DNA of 64,000 nucleotides, from assembly GCF_037126465.1 (NCBI RefSeq), contig NC_088209.1, positions 21,271,146 to 21,335,145 of the forward strand, in the 5' to 3' direction. The notes beneath the pieces are model-generated. The model ran no database searches. It saw only the letters and a list, made by a program, of their open reading frames with translations, and was not told the DNA's origin. Position numbers and translations under genes: made by a program. Of the stretch, positions 1 to 12,400 are shown one piece after another (position 1 is the first letter of the stretch; the number at the start of each line of letters is the position of its first letter). Source of the stretch: Ornithodoros turicata. Taxonomy: Eukaryota > Arthropoda > Arachnida > Ixodida > Argasidae.

Positions 1-382
1 AGCATCTGTAATCTAGACATTTTGTTGAGATCTTGGTTGTGAAAGTGAGCACGTTGATTCAATCCCTTTGCCAGCAGCAGCAAGGGCCAAGTGCACCGTC
101 AACCTGCTTTGTTAACATACCAGTTAGTCATTCAGGAAACGACACAGCAGCAGCGACAATTTGGAGAAATCAGTCGGCCTTGATGTCGGCACATATACTG
201 TCACGCTGTCCAGGATTGCAATTCCTGAGAGGGCACCATAAGTGCGGTTTGGATGTTTCCTTTTGCGCTGTTGATAGTTTCCCTGAATTTTTGTGACCTT
301 CTTAACTTGGGTCCAACTGCAGTATCAATGAAACGTTCGACCAACAACACACCGGCAGGCAACATTGGACAAGGTGCTGGTG

Positions 383-388
383 TTTATT
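383..388 (-). terminator. poly(A) signal of ATP13A1
   Basis: AATAAA on the minus strand, about 105 bases past the ATP13A1 stop codon at 493-495. It is the nearest canonical signal downstream of the stop. Its use is inferred. Confidence 0.6.
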
Positions 389-492
389 AAAAATGCTCTC
401 TTCTTTTTTTCTTTTTTTTTTCTTTTCAACTCCTTTCTGCACTTCCATAGAAGGTCTCAAAAGGAAATAAATTACAAATGATGGAAACCTAT

Positions 493-3400
493 TCACAGGC
501 TTCTTAACTTCCCCCTTCCAAACAGAAACAGGCAAACACGATCCACAACAAACGAACAGGAGAGGTCAAATGCCAGAACCTGGAGGATGATCATCTGCAT
601 CTGCATAGGAAAAAAAAACAGGAAAGGTGTGAGAGAAAGCCACGACATTTTCGAACAACAGCAGTACATGCCATTCTGCCAGGCAACATGTATCCCCACA
701 CATGCTCTGAAAAACTCATCATTCTTCTTCAGTCTTCATCCGAACTACCATGTTGGTTAATGTAATTGATGCACGTGCATGATTAGTCCTTTGTTGGTTA
801 CTTTCTCATGCATATAAGGCTTCCTGACTTCAGCATATATGCTGAAGTCAGCATGCTGAAGCATGAGTTCAGCATATATGCTGAAGCTGAAGCAAAATTG
901 ATCAGCAAGAACACTAAACATACTTCACTGGGGAACTCCACAATTTCAAACTGCTTGGCCACATCTGGAATGACGCCTGTCACCAGGCAGACTATGGAGA
1001 GCCCCGATATCAACAGACTATAGAGAAGTGCCTTATTTTCTTGTAAGCTCTCCATGAATGGCTGACCCTGCAGAACAAGAACATGGCAGACGTGTCAGCT
1101 AATCTGTGGGCATCCGAAAAATTTGGGTGGTAGCCCAAGATTTCATTTTCAAAAGATTTTTTTTTTCGTGTAGCAATTAATCAGGAATCTGTAGTGACAT
1201 GATTCTGCATGACACCATGAGTGATGACAACATGAATGCTCTTTGAGAACCTTGGTGCTACGATGTTACCAAATGCCATTACAGGTCATCCAATATTGTT
1301 GTGTGCTGGTGAATCCTGACCTAGCTCAAAATTTTAACTTGAGAACCAGAATGCATCCACAAAAATTCACAATGAAAAATTCAATATTAAACATAAAAAT
1401 TAACACTTGAAAAACACTGCGTATTTGAGTGCTGAAGTTTGAAAAGCAGCAAACAAAAGTCGGGCAAAGCATTTGTTATCAAAGGACTCAAATGAGGCAA
1501 AATATTCATGAACTAGATCATACAGCATGTCCTGCTTCCCAAATATTGTGAACGTCAATATTCGTACGTGTATTAACCGAATTGTTCAAATTTGAATATT
1601 TGTTTGACATATCTCACAAATCTCGAAGTGTTTGACAAAATCAGATTCGCTCACTACTATTAATTAAACATGGAGGGGACTGCAGAAGAACTTACCCTGT
1701 AGTTGATTGCAAACGTGGACACTTGCAGTGCCATGGAGATTATGTACACTGTACTGTTTAGTAATGATGGCTTGAATTCTGCTTCCAGATCAGCAAACTT
1801 TTCTGCTCTAAAATCATGTTCAAAACAAACCTTCAGCTCTCTAAATGCACTCCCTGACAAAATTTGATTCAGATATTTAGCATAGGGGGTGGCAAACACC
1901 AAAGGATATGGAGTGCTTACAGAATGAAGCCATAGAGAATACATAGAGACTTGTGTTTTAGGGTTGAACCCAGTAAAAGCAGTTTGCACACCCTGATTTG
2001 TCATTTCTGGTAGAACCCAGAGAATGGACTGATAAAGTGGAAGAGGCATTTTGAGAAACTTTACAAAAGCACTGTAGGTGCATTCCAATGAGTACTAAGC
2101 AGCATCAACGGTTCCGGACTAGGTATTATCCTTGAAAGGATGATATACTTTGTCTAAATGCTAGCACGTAAATAGACCAAGCAGAAGGACAAGGAAAAAA
2201 AAAAGCGACTAATGTATCTGCAACTGCGAACAAGCTGTGCTAAACTCAGTAAAGGTGTGCCATCCATGCTGCATTCAAATTACACATGTCTAAACAAGAG
2301 AGACAAAATTGTGGGCATACCTCGGGGGCGACCTCGAGTTTGCCTCCCTTACTAGGTACACGAGGCTGGCAAAATGCACAGCAAACTGCAGCAGGACTGT
2401 GAGGAGCGTGTAGACATTGAAGATGTTTGGCAAGGGCCGCTCTTTTGAGAGTGTCTTCAGGGGCTATGAAAGCAAGTGTATGTGAACACGAGAAACTATT
2501 AGAAACATGCACCACCGTGACAGCTTCTCTCCCTTCCTGGAAATTTTGTCACAATGTGCAAGCTGTACCCAGAAAGCAAGTTCCGTCTGCAGGTGGAGAC
2601 GTGCCTCACAATAATGCAATCTACAGGGATTGTAGTTCCTATCATTGTTTCAAAACGGACGAAATTTGAAGGGATCTATGTTTCAGGTCGTAAAGAGGCA
2701 AGCAACATCAATAGAAGTACGTTGAGAGGTTTCTGCGGTGTTTTGGTCGACTGTGTCTTACATATTCTGGTGTTTTAAATGTAATGTGTCTGCCTCGGCA
2801 GAGGTTCAGTCCCCCTTTGCGAGAGCACAGTAAAATACATAAATAAAATAAATGCATAGTACACAGTAGAATCTTTGATGGTACGTTACAGAATTTTTTT
2901 GAAGTCCAGGCGGTGTTAACAGCACGAGATAGCAGGACAACGCGGGTGACGATCTTTTGCTTTACCGAAGAAGGATGGTTGAGCAGAAAGAGTACACGGA
3001 AGAACCGCAACTCGGAATGCACTGCCGGACTGCAGTTCCCACTGTGGGGTTGCGTGCGACTTCATTTGTCATTGGCACGTCACAGATGCCAGTTTGAGAC
3101 AACCGGAGGATGTCGACACATGACAGCAGTTTTTTGCCACGTTAGATACCACTTTAATGCTCCTTTAATAACGGTAGACACTGCATAGAAATGTACCTCA
3201 AGACATGAAGAACGCAGTGAAGAGTTAGGGGGTGGGCTCTCTCTGATGAAGAGAGGTCCGCGAGGCTTTGGGCATATAATAAACATTGGTGACTTTTGTG
3301 ATGTTAATTGTGTTAATGAGGTGATAACTTTGACTAGTAAGTTGCAGTACTAGTTAGTTCTGAAACATCTGAGGCACCTCTCACAGACAACATTAATGGC

Positions 3401-6400
3401 TGTAGCTTGGGGACTGAGCATATCTGAGAGCGCTGTGACAAAATTGGTGGAGGAGCCGTCGACACCAAAGATTTTTCTGTGCAGATTTTTTTTACTTGTT
3501 GCTCTTGGCCACACTCCACCCCGTAACACCAAAAATGTTGCGTGAAATTTCTTAAACGTCGGTAATGTAAACGATCGGAACGACGTAAATTCTACATCCA
3601 TGCGACACATTTGAAAAACATGTTTTGATGCTTTTTAATAGCCAAGCGGAACTTACTTTCTGGACACCCATCGTATTTTGAACACCATTTCATTTCGAGA
3701 CCTGCTCAACTCTAGTGCCACCGCACTCGTTGCATTCAAGAACTACTCATGTGAAGCTACTCATGTGAAGCATGTGAAGCACAGAACTACTCATGTGAAG
3801 CATGTGAACCAGTGAACTCAACTGACTACCATGAGCAACGTTTTATCTTGTCTTACCTTCGACCGTGAGATGAAAAGAAAGCAGCCAGCTAAAAGCAGGC
3901 CTTGCAGTGTGGCCTGTGTGTCACTGAACTTGATGCCATCAAGGTAAAGAACACTTTGGCTGTATGCCAACACGAGCGCATTCAAGGCAAGAATCTTGAA
4001 CATCTGTAGAGTTGTCACAAGAGTACAGCGGCCTTGTTTTATAACGTGGCAAACTGTAAAAAGACACGAAAAAGACTGCAACAAAACGCGCCAATGCACT
4101 TGTCATTACCCACTACGTATTCCAGTGCACGATAAACAAGTGCAACGGAGACACAATCAGTCACAGTCAACGGCTGTGATGTCCTGTCTCCTTTGCACTC
4201 GTTTATCATGCATCGTAACTACCAGCAAGCCAGGTCTGTTGCTATATTTTATGTATCCCCGTTTTATACCCATACCAGTCTGCAGTACACACACTACAGT
4301 ACAGTATCTGAGATACTAGTACACTGCTTGCAAACCCAGGGTCACAAGGTACTGTCCTTTGGTGTAGCAGTAGCACAGCTACTGTGCTTTAGAGGGACGG
4401 TCGCATCCAGAAACCCATCTATGCAACCGGTACCACGATGTTCGGCATCAGCCGACAACCTAGCTGGCTGAATTTTTTTTGTTAGAAAAGCACTTAGATT
4501 CTAAATAAACGAATTTCAAACACCGCCGCTGCTTCCACGGCTGCTGAGGCTCCGCCGGCATGATGGCACTCCCTAACCGGAGGGGTGAGAGGGCAGTGCT
4601 CACGGGAGAGAGGCACTGTCCAGACACCTCGCGACTCTGTGAGACCTCCCCCCGCACAGCCGCGCATTCCTTTTCTCGAGGCATGGTTCTGATTGGTTCT
4701 TAGGGAGTGACGTCCTCTCGTTTTTCCAGAGAGGGAATTCCAGCCAACTCTCGACATCAGGCATCTAATCTTGTCATGTGTTCCAAAGAATAACAGTCAA
4801 ACTATGCCAGTAGTTTGAAATAGAAAGAAATAGAAATAGACTGGAACAGATGTGACCGTCCCAATAAAGTATTCCGAAGTCAAGCCTAAGTTGTTGTTTT
4901 TTTCTTTTGCATGGAAGCCTGTCATTTTGAGAGAAGGAACAGGACAAACAGGTCGGAATACGTCAACATTTCGAAAGTCTCCTGGTCAAAATGTCATCAG
5001 CTCAGACTGTATTTTAAGAGGACTTTTCGTCTGTTGACTGTCAGTCACCCGGGATAGACTATTCCAGAAACACAACAGCCACAACAGCTTGCAGTTTAAT
5101 CCAATCCCCTAACAACAAACAACATTAAAAAATACTCTGTTCTGAAGATGGTACTCACTGCACTGTATAGATGACAGCTTGGAAGTGAACGGTGCGGCGA
5201 TGCTAGCATCACCCAGCTTCACAACTTGTGCTTGGTCTTGTTCCTCGAGTTCTTTCAACAACTTCTGAAGCTGTTTCTGCAGAAACACCAGGTAGTGCAT
5301 GTGGGCCATATTGATAGATGCAAATAGTCTGGACCAGAGACACCACTTCAAATGCTTGACGTTTCATGCTATCTACACCGGTGCTGAAATTAAGGGGTCT
5401 GAGGGTTTCCACCCATTCCACGCATCTCATTTCTGCCAAACCTTATAGATATACTCACTGGATTGAACACACAAAGGTGGCAGCACCACTGCCTAAAACA
5501 AAAAAAAAAAAAAAAAAAAAAGACCGAAGTCTTCGTCGATCTCGTACATATCATTCACTCAAGCTCCACTCTGACACTACCAGGAGGTACAGGCACTTTT
5601 CAATGGGCTGTGTGGTCCCCCCCCCATACACACCATTAAAGGGGCACTAAAATGAAAACAAATGCCACAATCGAAATTATACCGGACTCTTTCTTCCTTT
5701 GGCGCTATGCAGTGAACGTCGTTTCAGCTCGCGCATCGGTGTTTTTAGTCCATGCTACGCGTGCATGCACGTGCCACACCACGGAGTAGTCCCGGTGAAG
5801 AACATAATGCACGTTGCAAAGCGAACTGGCATCACTGTCCGAAGAACATGAAGATAAATGTTGTCAGTGGAACTATTCACGAGAACTGTTGCGGACTACA
5901 ATTCAGTGAATCGGTATTGAAAAATGCAGTGGTGCGCATCATGCCGCGCGCATACGGAACACAACGATCGGACCCGTTCCGAATCCACACGACCACGATA
6001 GCTATTCACGTGCTTCTCCCGCTGTCTCATTGGAGGCCGCGAATCTTTGCCTCCTGGGGATACCATTCGTTGCCGCCAAAGATGGTTTTGTTTTCATTGT
6101 GTTTTTCTTCTGAACGGTAGCATTGTGTGAACTAATTTTGCTTGCGTTATACGAATTGAAACACGGACTTTCATTTGAGAGCAAGTAGTTTTTGCATTTT
6201 AGCGCCCCTTTAAGGGTGCCACAATGCGAGACACCTCAGTTGATTAGCCAACTTCGGGATGTGAACGGTTGTGCCTCTCGCAATGCCGGCAAGTTGTGAC
6301 ACAGCAGCACTGCCAACTACGTTTTGCTTTTGCGACTGTACCAGAGCAAGGTACTAGTACCAAACATATCTGCAACGTCTGCTGAAGATCAGCTGCCTGG

Positions 6401-9400
6401 AAGGGCGAACGCCCTCCATCTACGATGCAGTATCCTTTTCGTGTCTCGATCACTGATGCGCTACTTCATTGTTTCACAAAATTGACAAGCAGGTCTCGTT
6501 AGTGATGTTTTGGCATGAATCAACACACAGAATAAGTAAAAAGTGACACAGTAGGGATGAGGAAGCATGCGGGCACCTGAAATCACCGTGAGTACCTGAG
6601 CGTCTGCCACTTTCTCAGCCCTGCTGAGTGGTCTGCCTTTGTTCTCGGGGCGCTTGCCCAGACGTCCTCTAGCTGCCAGTGCTTCCAGCTTGCTCACCGT
6701 GTGGTTGTTCTGTTCCCCATCTACAGCAGCTGATGTGCTGCCAAGCTCTTCCTTTTCCTTCCTGCGCTTCCTGTCCTGGCTATGGGGAGCATTTGCGAGT
6801 AGGGCTACCCCTGCGGACAAGGACCATTTTTTACCTGCTGCGAGCAATCTAAGAAAAATAAAATTACTGCGTGCTTGCTACTAGTGTATCACGAGAGCCT
6901 CGGGTTCAAGAGTCATACCTGGCAAAAAGCTACAGGGAACAAAGCATTCGTGTAATGCCGATAAACTACATCCTTGCCTCTGAGCAAGGATATAGGCAAG
7001 GACACCACCTCGACAGGCTAATTTGTGATACAGAGCAAGCCACTGCATTCAGTGGAATTTTTGGAGAGAAGATTTAGAAGAAGAAGCATGTGCCATCCTA
7101 TGCACTAACTACTGGTATACAAATACCCTGCAGTATAATTTATGGTAAAAAAGAAAGACCATGTAGTTACTTTAAAGTAATTATCCCACATAAGCAAGAC
7201 AGCTAGCTCAGGACATCTTTTTCTTACAGAGTGATGTGGAGCACCTCCATCCTGGTGTGTCCCCATGTATGTGATCATATGCGAAGACCACTTAGTCTAT
7301 CCATCATCCCCAAGCAATCTCAGTTTCCTCACACTTTGGTGTGCAATGGGTTGCTTGTATGGGCAAACTGGGTTTGCTAAATCTGTTCAGTATTCATCAG
7401 TACCTCACCAGTGCTTAGTCATTCGTTTTACAATATTCTTTAAGCGCACTTGCGTAAACAAGACTAGCGATATGCTAACTGCAGTGCAAAACATACCGAC
7501 ATGGGCGTGCCTCAAGGCTCCAACGTCATTCGTTCCATCACCACACATCAGCGTCGTGAAACCCAGACTTTTCAAGGCTGTGATCACTTGTTCCTGTTAC
7601 AAAAATACAATACAATCTGGCATCAGTGTGCGTGAAATCAACCAGACAAAAATAAGATGGGCTTTTAACACCGAAAACTAAAGGCACAAATCTTCATCTG
7701 TGTAGTAAAGGTACAGGGAAGAGAAGGACACCGTAAACAAGGTCGTTAGAAAACGTTTCTGGCTCTGGAGCTGCCTCAAACACTCGAGACTGCCACAGGA
7801 TGCGTATAGCTTTTGTGCAACATGTTTTCATCCCAACCTCGCATAACTCTCTCCTTGTTTCACGTATGGCATCAGAGGACAACCAGAACTAGGTCAAAGT
7901 GTGACACAAAGGACATTTAGTGCACAACATGCGCTTCCAGACCAGTGATATCGTGACGACTTCCCCATGGGCCCCGGTGTCATGGACTGCTGGGACAAGT
8001 GAGCACCCCGTTACCTCTGGACACAATAAAATCTTGTACAGCACAACTTCAGTAATTCATAGTCAAACAGGGGCAAAGAAAATTTGCAGCTAAGCAGGTT
8101 TCCAAGTTGAGCAAACTCAGGCAAGCTCATTGGAATTGTACCTTTGTTGAGCAAGGAGAAGGAAGCAAGGGTGCTAAGGGCGCAGAAAATCACTTTTGCG
8201 GATTTGCTGCGCGCAGTAACTGGCGTCGGAAGTAACCGTTCATTCAATGTGGCATGTCACGTCCATCAGGCCGCTCTGTGTGCGCCGTCGAATTCCACAG
8301 AGTTGCGTACAACGTTAATCAACAGTAACACTTCCGAGAAAGACAGCATGTGTGGCGGTCCATCAACAGCATCTTCAGCAGGGTCAGCAACAACACAGTT
8401 TGTGCTAAGAAGGACATCCTTCGCAGCACAGATGTTCTCAGCGCCTTCCTGTGCACACGTACTCTTGAGATGACGCGAAACCAGATAAAGATTATTCGCA
8501 GTTATCAGCGTTGCAGCACAGCTATCAGCGTTACGTTGCAATAACCTCTTGCAAGACATGGGAAGCCAAATTGACACGGCACATGTGTTTTTGAACATGT
8601 TCCATCTGTCGCTGAGTCGACGATTGAAGAGGGGATGTTGGTGATGGTTCATGACGCAACATTGCAGCACTCAGACAGGACATACTGGGTTAGAACAAAG
8701 AGACAAGCGGATTGTTGCGAGCATTATGCTTCGACTTATGGGGTCAGGCTTCAATGCACGAACACAAGACCATAGGAGGCCTCTTGATTAAGCTAGGTCA
8801 AACTAGCAAGGTTCTACTGAACCAAGATGCGAAGGAAGTTGAGCAGCACAGCTGGTTTAATATCAGTGGAATGACACTGCAGCACAGTCCAAAGTTACTG
8901 TGTCCCAACTGGGGTGGTACAGAAGTAAGTCCTTATTCTTCTGTCCAGTACTTTTCATCAAATTTATGCCTCAGAGTTGTAAGAAGCATAATAACACACA
9001 CTGAAAAATGTGTACACATTGTGTACTTGCAGATATATATATCTATTTTTTTTATGTCTCGAAGCAACTGAAACTCGACAATTTCTATCTGATTTCACCA
9101 TGTAGTACTGGTAACCATATAGAGCTCCCATTCCCAATCCTCAAAAATAAAAAAATAAAAAAAGCTCAAGAACATCAGACCTTCTCGTACCTTCTGTTTT
9201 GGTGCAACACGGGCAAACACCCGCACGTGGTGAAGTATCTTGCGGAAAAATGCTGGGTCTTTCTCCACGAGATGATTCATGCCCTAATGATAAAGTGATG
9301 TTGAAGAGTTTATATGAAACATAATTGAAAGACATTGCCATATTTTTATGTCATGTACACACGGTCGCACCAGCTATTGCTATGTTTGGTTCCTACAACT

Positions 9401-12400
9401 TTCATAGATGAGGTTATAGGTTCATAGGTTCATAGGCAGATTCACAGTCATAGGTTCATAGGTTATCACCTTCATAGATGAGGTTCGTAGAACTTTCATA
9501 ACAAAGAATGAGGAAAAGAAAATTTTGATGTTAAACAACGCGTACTGCACACAGCAGCTTTTGCATGCCACAAAGGCAACTCATATGCAGTTCATTATCA
9601 CACCAAATTCCAAATGTAAATGTTTTGGTTTTCAATGGAGTATAAGTGCACACATATTTCAGCAGCCCCTTAGCACATTTTTTTTTCTCTTTCTTTTCCC
9701 AGACCTACTAGTAAGAAAACCACAACACCTGGAGATTTCACTCCCAAAAGAATTGCAAAGCCTGGTCAAAATTAAGTCACCGAAAGCTCTAATAAAATAT
9801 AGCTGCTGTTAAAACAATTATATAGTGTGCAAGTGGTAGAAAAAAATAAATAAATAAAATGCAACATGACTTGCACAGCGCTGTTGAACTACCGACATGT
9901 TGACTTTCCCGTTCAGGAAATATTCTATGTCCCTGAATAAACAGTACCTCGTGTCAAACATTCATCTGCATCTAAAGTCCCTACTTCCCTAAAAGTGTCG
10001 AATGACTCACCTCACCAGTGATGCAGAAGTCGTACTCATCAATGAATCTCCTATTCAATACTGAACCAGATAGTGGTACCTTGACTGACTCATCGATAGA
10101 CACCCACTCCCACACTGTCAGAAGGATGGAAAGAAAATGGAAGAATGCACATAGTTAAAGGTAAAAGAGAAAGAGACTGTGAAATGACTCGCTGAGATCC
10201 GAAGCAAGAAAGGGGTACAGGACGTGATTTTAGATTTCTCTTACCGTCATCAGCAATCTCCGTCAGAATGAGCGTCACCTCCTTCGAAAAAAAGTTTAGC
10301 TCTCGCGCCACGTGACAAGCTGTAAGCGGAGCGTCTCCGGTGATCATGCAGACCTAAAAAGCGAGCAATCAATCCCCCTCATTCACGATACGCGAGGTAC
10401 AGTCGAGCCTGTTTATTACGATCCTCAACTCCACTATACGATGATAACTCTGATATCGAAATCAAATTGCTGGTTCCCATCAGATCACGCATTGAAGCAC
10501 AGGTAAGCAAGACTTAGATGCAACGATCGCCGACAATTGACATGGAAGCGCCTTGCTCGCATACGGCCAGTGGCGGATCCGGGGGGGGGGGGGGGGGATC
10601 ACCCCCAAAAATGTCAGTTTATACATTGGATTCCCCCCTCCCCCACTACGCGCTCCGACAAAGAAACCGCCCCCTTTCAAACAGAGGGTCTGGATCCGCC
10701 CCTGCATACGACGATCAAAATTCTCCCAACAGCCAGTAAAATGAGACGCAAGATTGATTTTTTATTGAAAACATAGCAAGCAAGCACTTTCCAGCAGCAT
10801 TTAACTACACATAACCGACAAGGATTAAATGTGTTGCAGAGCGTGACTTCAAAGGCACTTGCTAGAAGTTACGGAAGTTACGGTACCTGTAACGGTTCTC
10901 CGTCTCCATATCGTTCTCTCCCCCAAAAGTGTTTTCTCGGTTGCTGCGCACAGCGAGGGTGTCCGCAGTTCTGGGAACCGTTTTGTTGAGGAAACGCACA
11001 TGCCTCAAAATTACGTTCCGCGTGCTCTGCGGATTTTGTACTGGTACGAAACCGCTTTGCAAAATACAGTGCAAAGAAAGCCACTAAAACGTGTGCCGAT
11101 TTTAATTAACCGTGGACAAGGCACGTTCTGATGGATGACGCAGTTCCGATAGTGAGAACAATGATGACTTATGTGATTACGACATTGATGGTGAGCAACG
11201 AACATGATCATCAATCTCAAGGGGTGCAGACCCTCACATGATATAGGCAGTTATGTTGTCACTGCAAAAGACTTTCGTGGAATGTAACACAAAAGCTGCC
11301 TCAAACTAGAGTAACATAAAACGTTTGGATGCTTTCAACAGACATTCATATTCAGTAGCATTCTACTACTGTTCTAGTACTCTATTCTGTCCTATTCTAG
11401 TACTGTTCCACTTTGCTGACGCGATCCCGACCGGCGATTTAGAGAAGGTTCATGTGTTACGACACTTCGATATAATGACCGGATTTCGCATTTACGTCAA
11501 TATCGTTGCGAACAGGCTGGACTGTACCACAAAAGGTCTTTGTTTGTGAACAAGTATGGCAACTTACATGGTGACTGGATGATTGAATTTCTTTGATCAC
11601 AGACAGGGAATCAGCTTTCAGTGGGCAAGAAATGACTAGGAATCCCACAAAGTCAAGGTTCTGTTCAATGTCTTCTCGTGTGAGGTCCCTAACCTATTCA
11701 AAGATCATCATGTTAAGAGCGTGAGTCGAAGGAGTTCCATCAAACCACGCAGACTCCATTAATGATAAGCTCAATGGGTTTTCGTATTTGGAGAACCTCA
11801 TTATACTAATGGCAGAAGTCACAGTTGAAGAGAGACAAAAAGTAGTAGTTATGGAACACCACCATTACAATCATGGTGTGTAAAGAAGACATTTCTGCAA
11901 AATATATTTATATAAAGAACAAATAGACCCCAGACCACACCAACAGTGATTGTTTGATAAATTCAACAGCCTCTTCCTAATGCCACTATAATCGTGTTCA
12001 AGTCAAGAAGGAAAAGAACTCTAGTCCGTCAGCTCTCAAAATATTACTGCGCCACAGATACGATGCAACACCACCTAGACGGGGAAAGCCTGCTTACTCA
12101 TCGACGTGACATAACAACTAAGAGTCAGCCAATCAGGACCGTGTTTTCAATGGCGGTAGCCAATCAAGAACGAGCTTTCAGCCGTTGTAGCCATGGAGAT
12201 GAACCAAAGTCGTCTGCGAGTAGTGATTGAACTTCCCCGTATACTATATGGGAAAATATTAAAATACGGCGCAAACGATCCCATATCTTTCCCAAGACTG
12301 ATTTTCTGGAAATCGTGTTGCACTTTTTGTCCACAGATTCATGTCTACAGGTTCCAAAGTGGGGTGCAATCATTTGCGAGTTCTTGGATTCGCAAACGGA

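Noticed and set aside
10016..10020. Alternative donor for ATP13A1 exon 16 five bases upstream of the chosen one
   Set aside because: It would break the phase into exon 17; the GAG|GTGAGT donor at 10011 keeps the frame.
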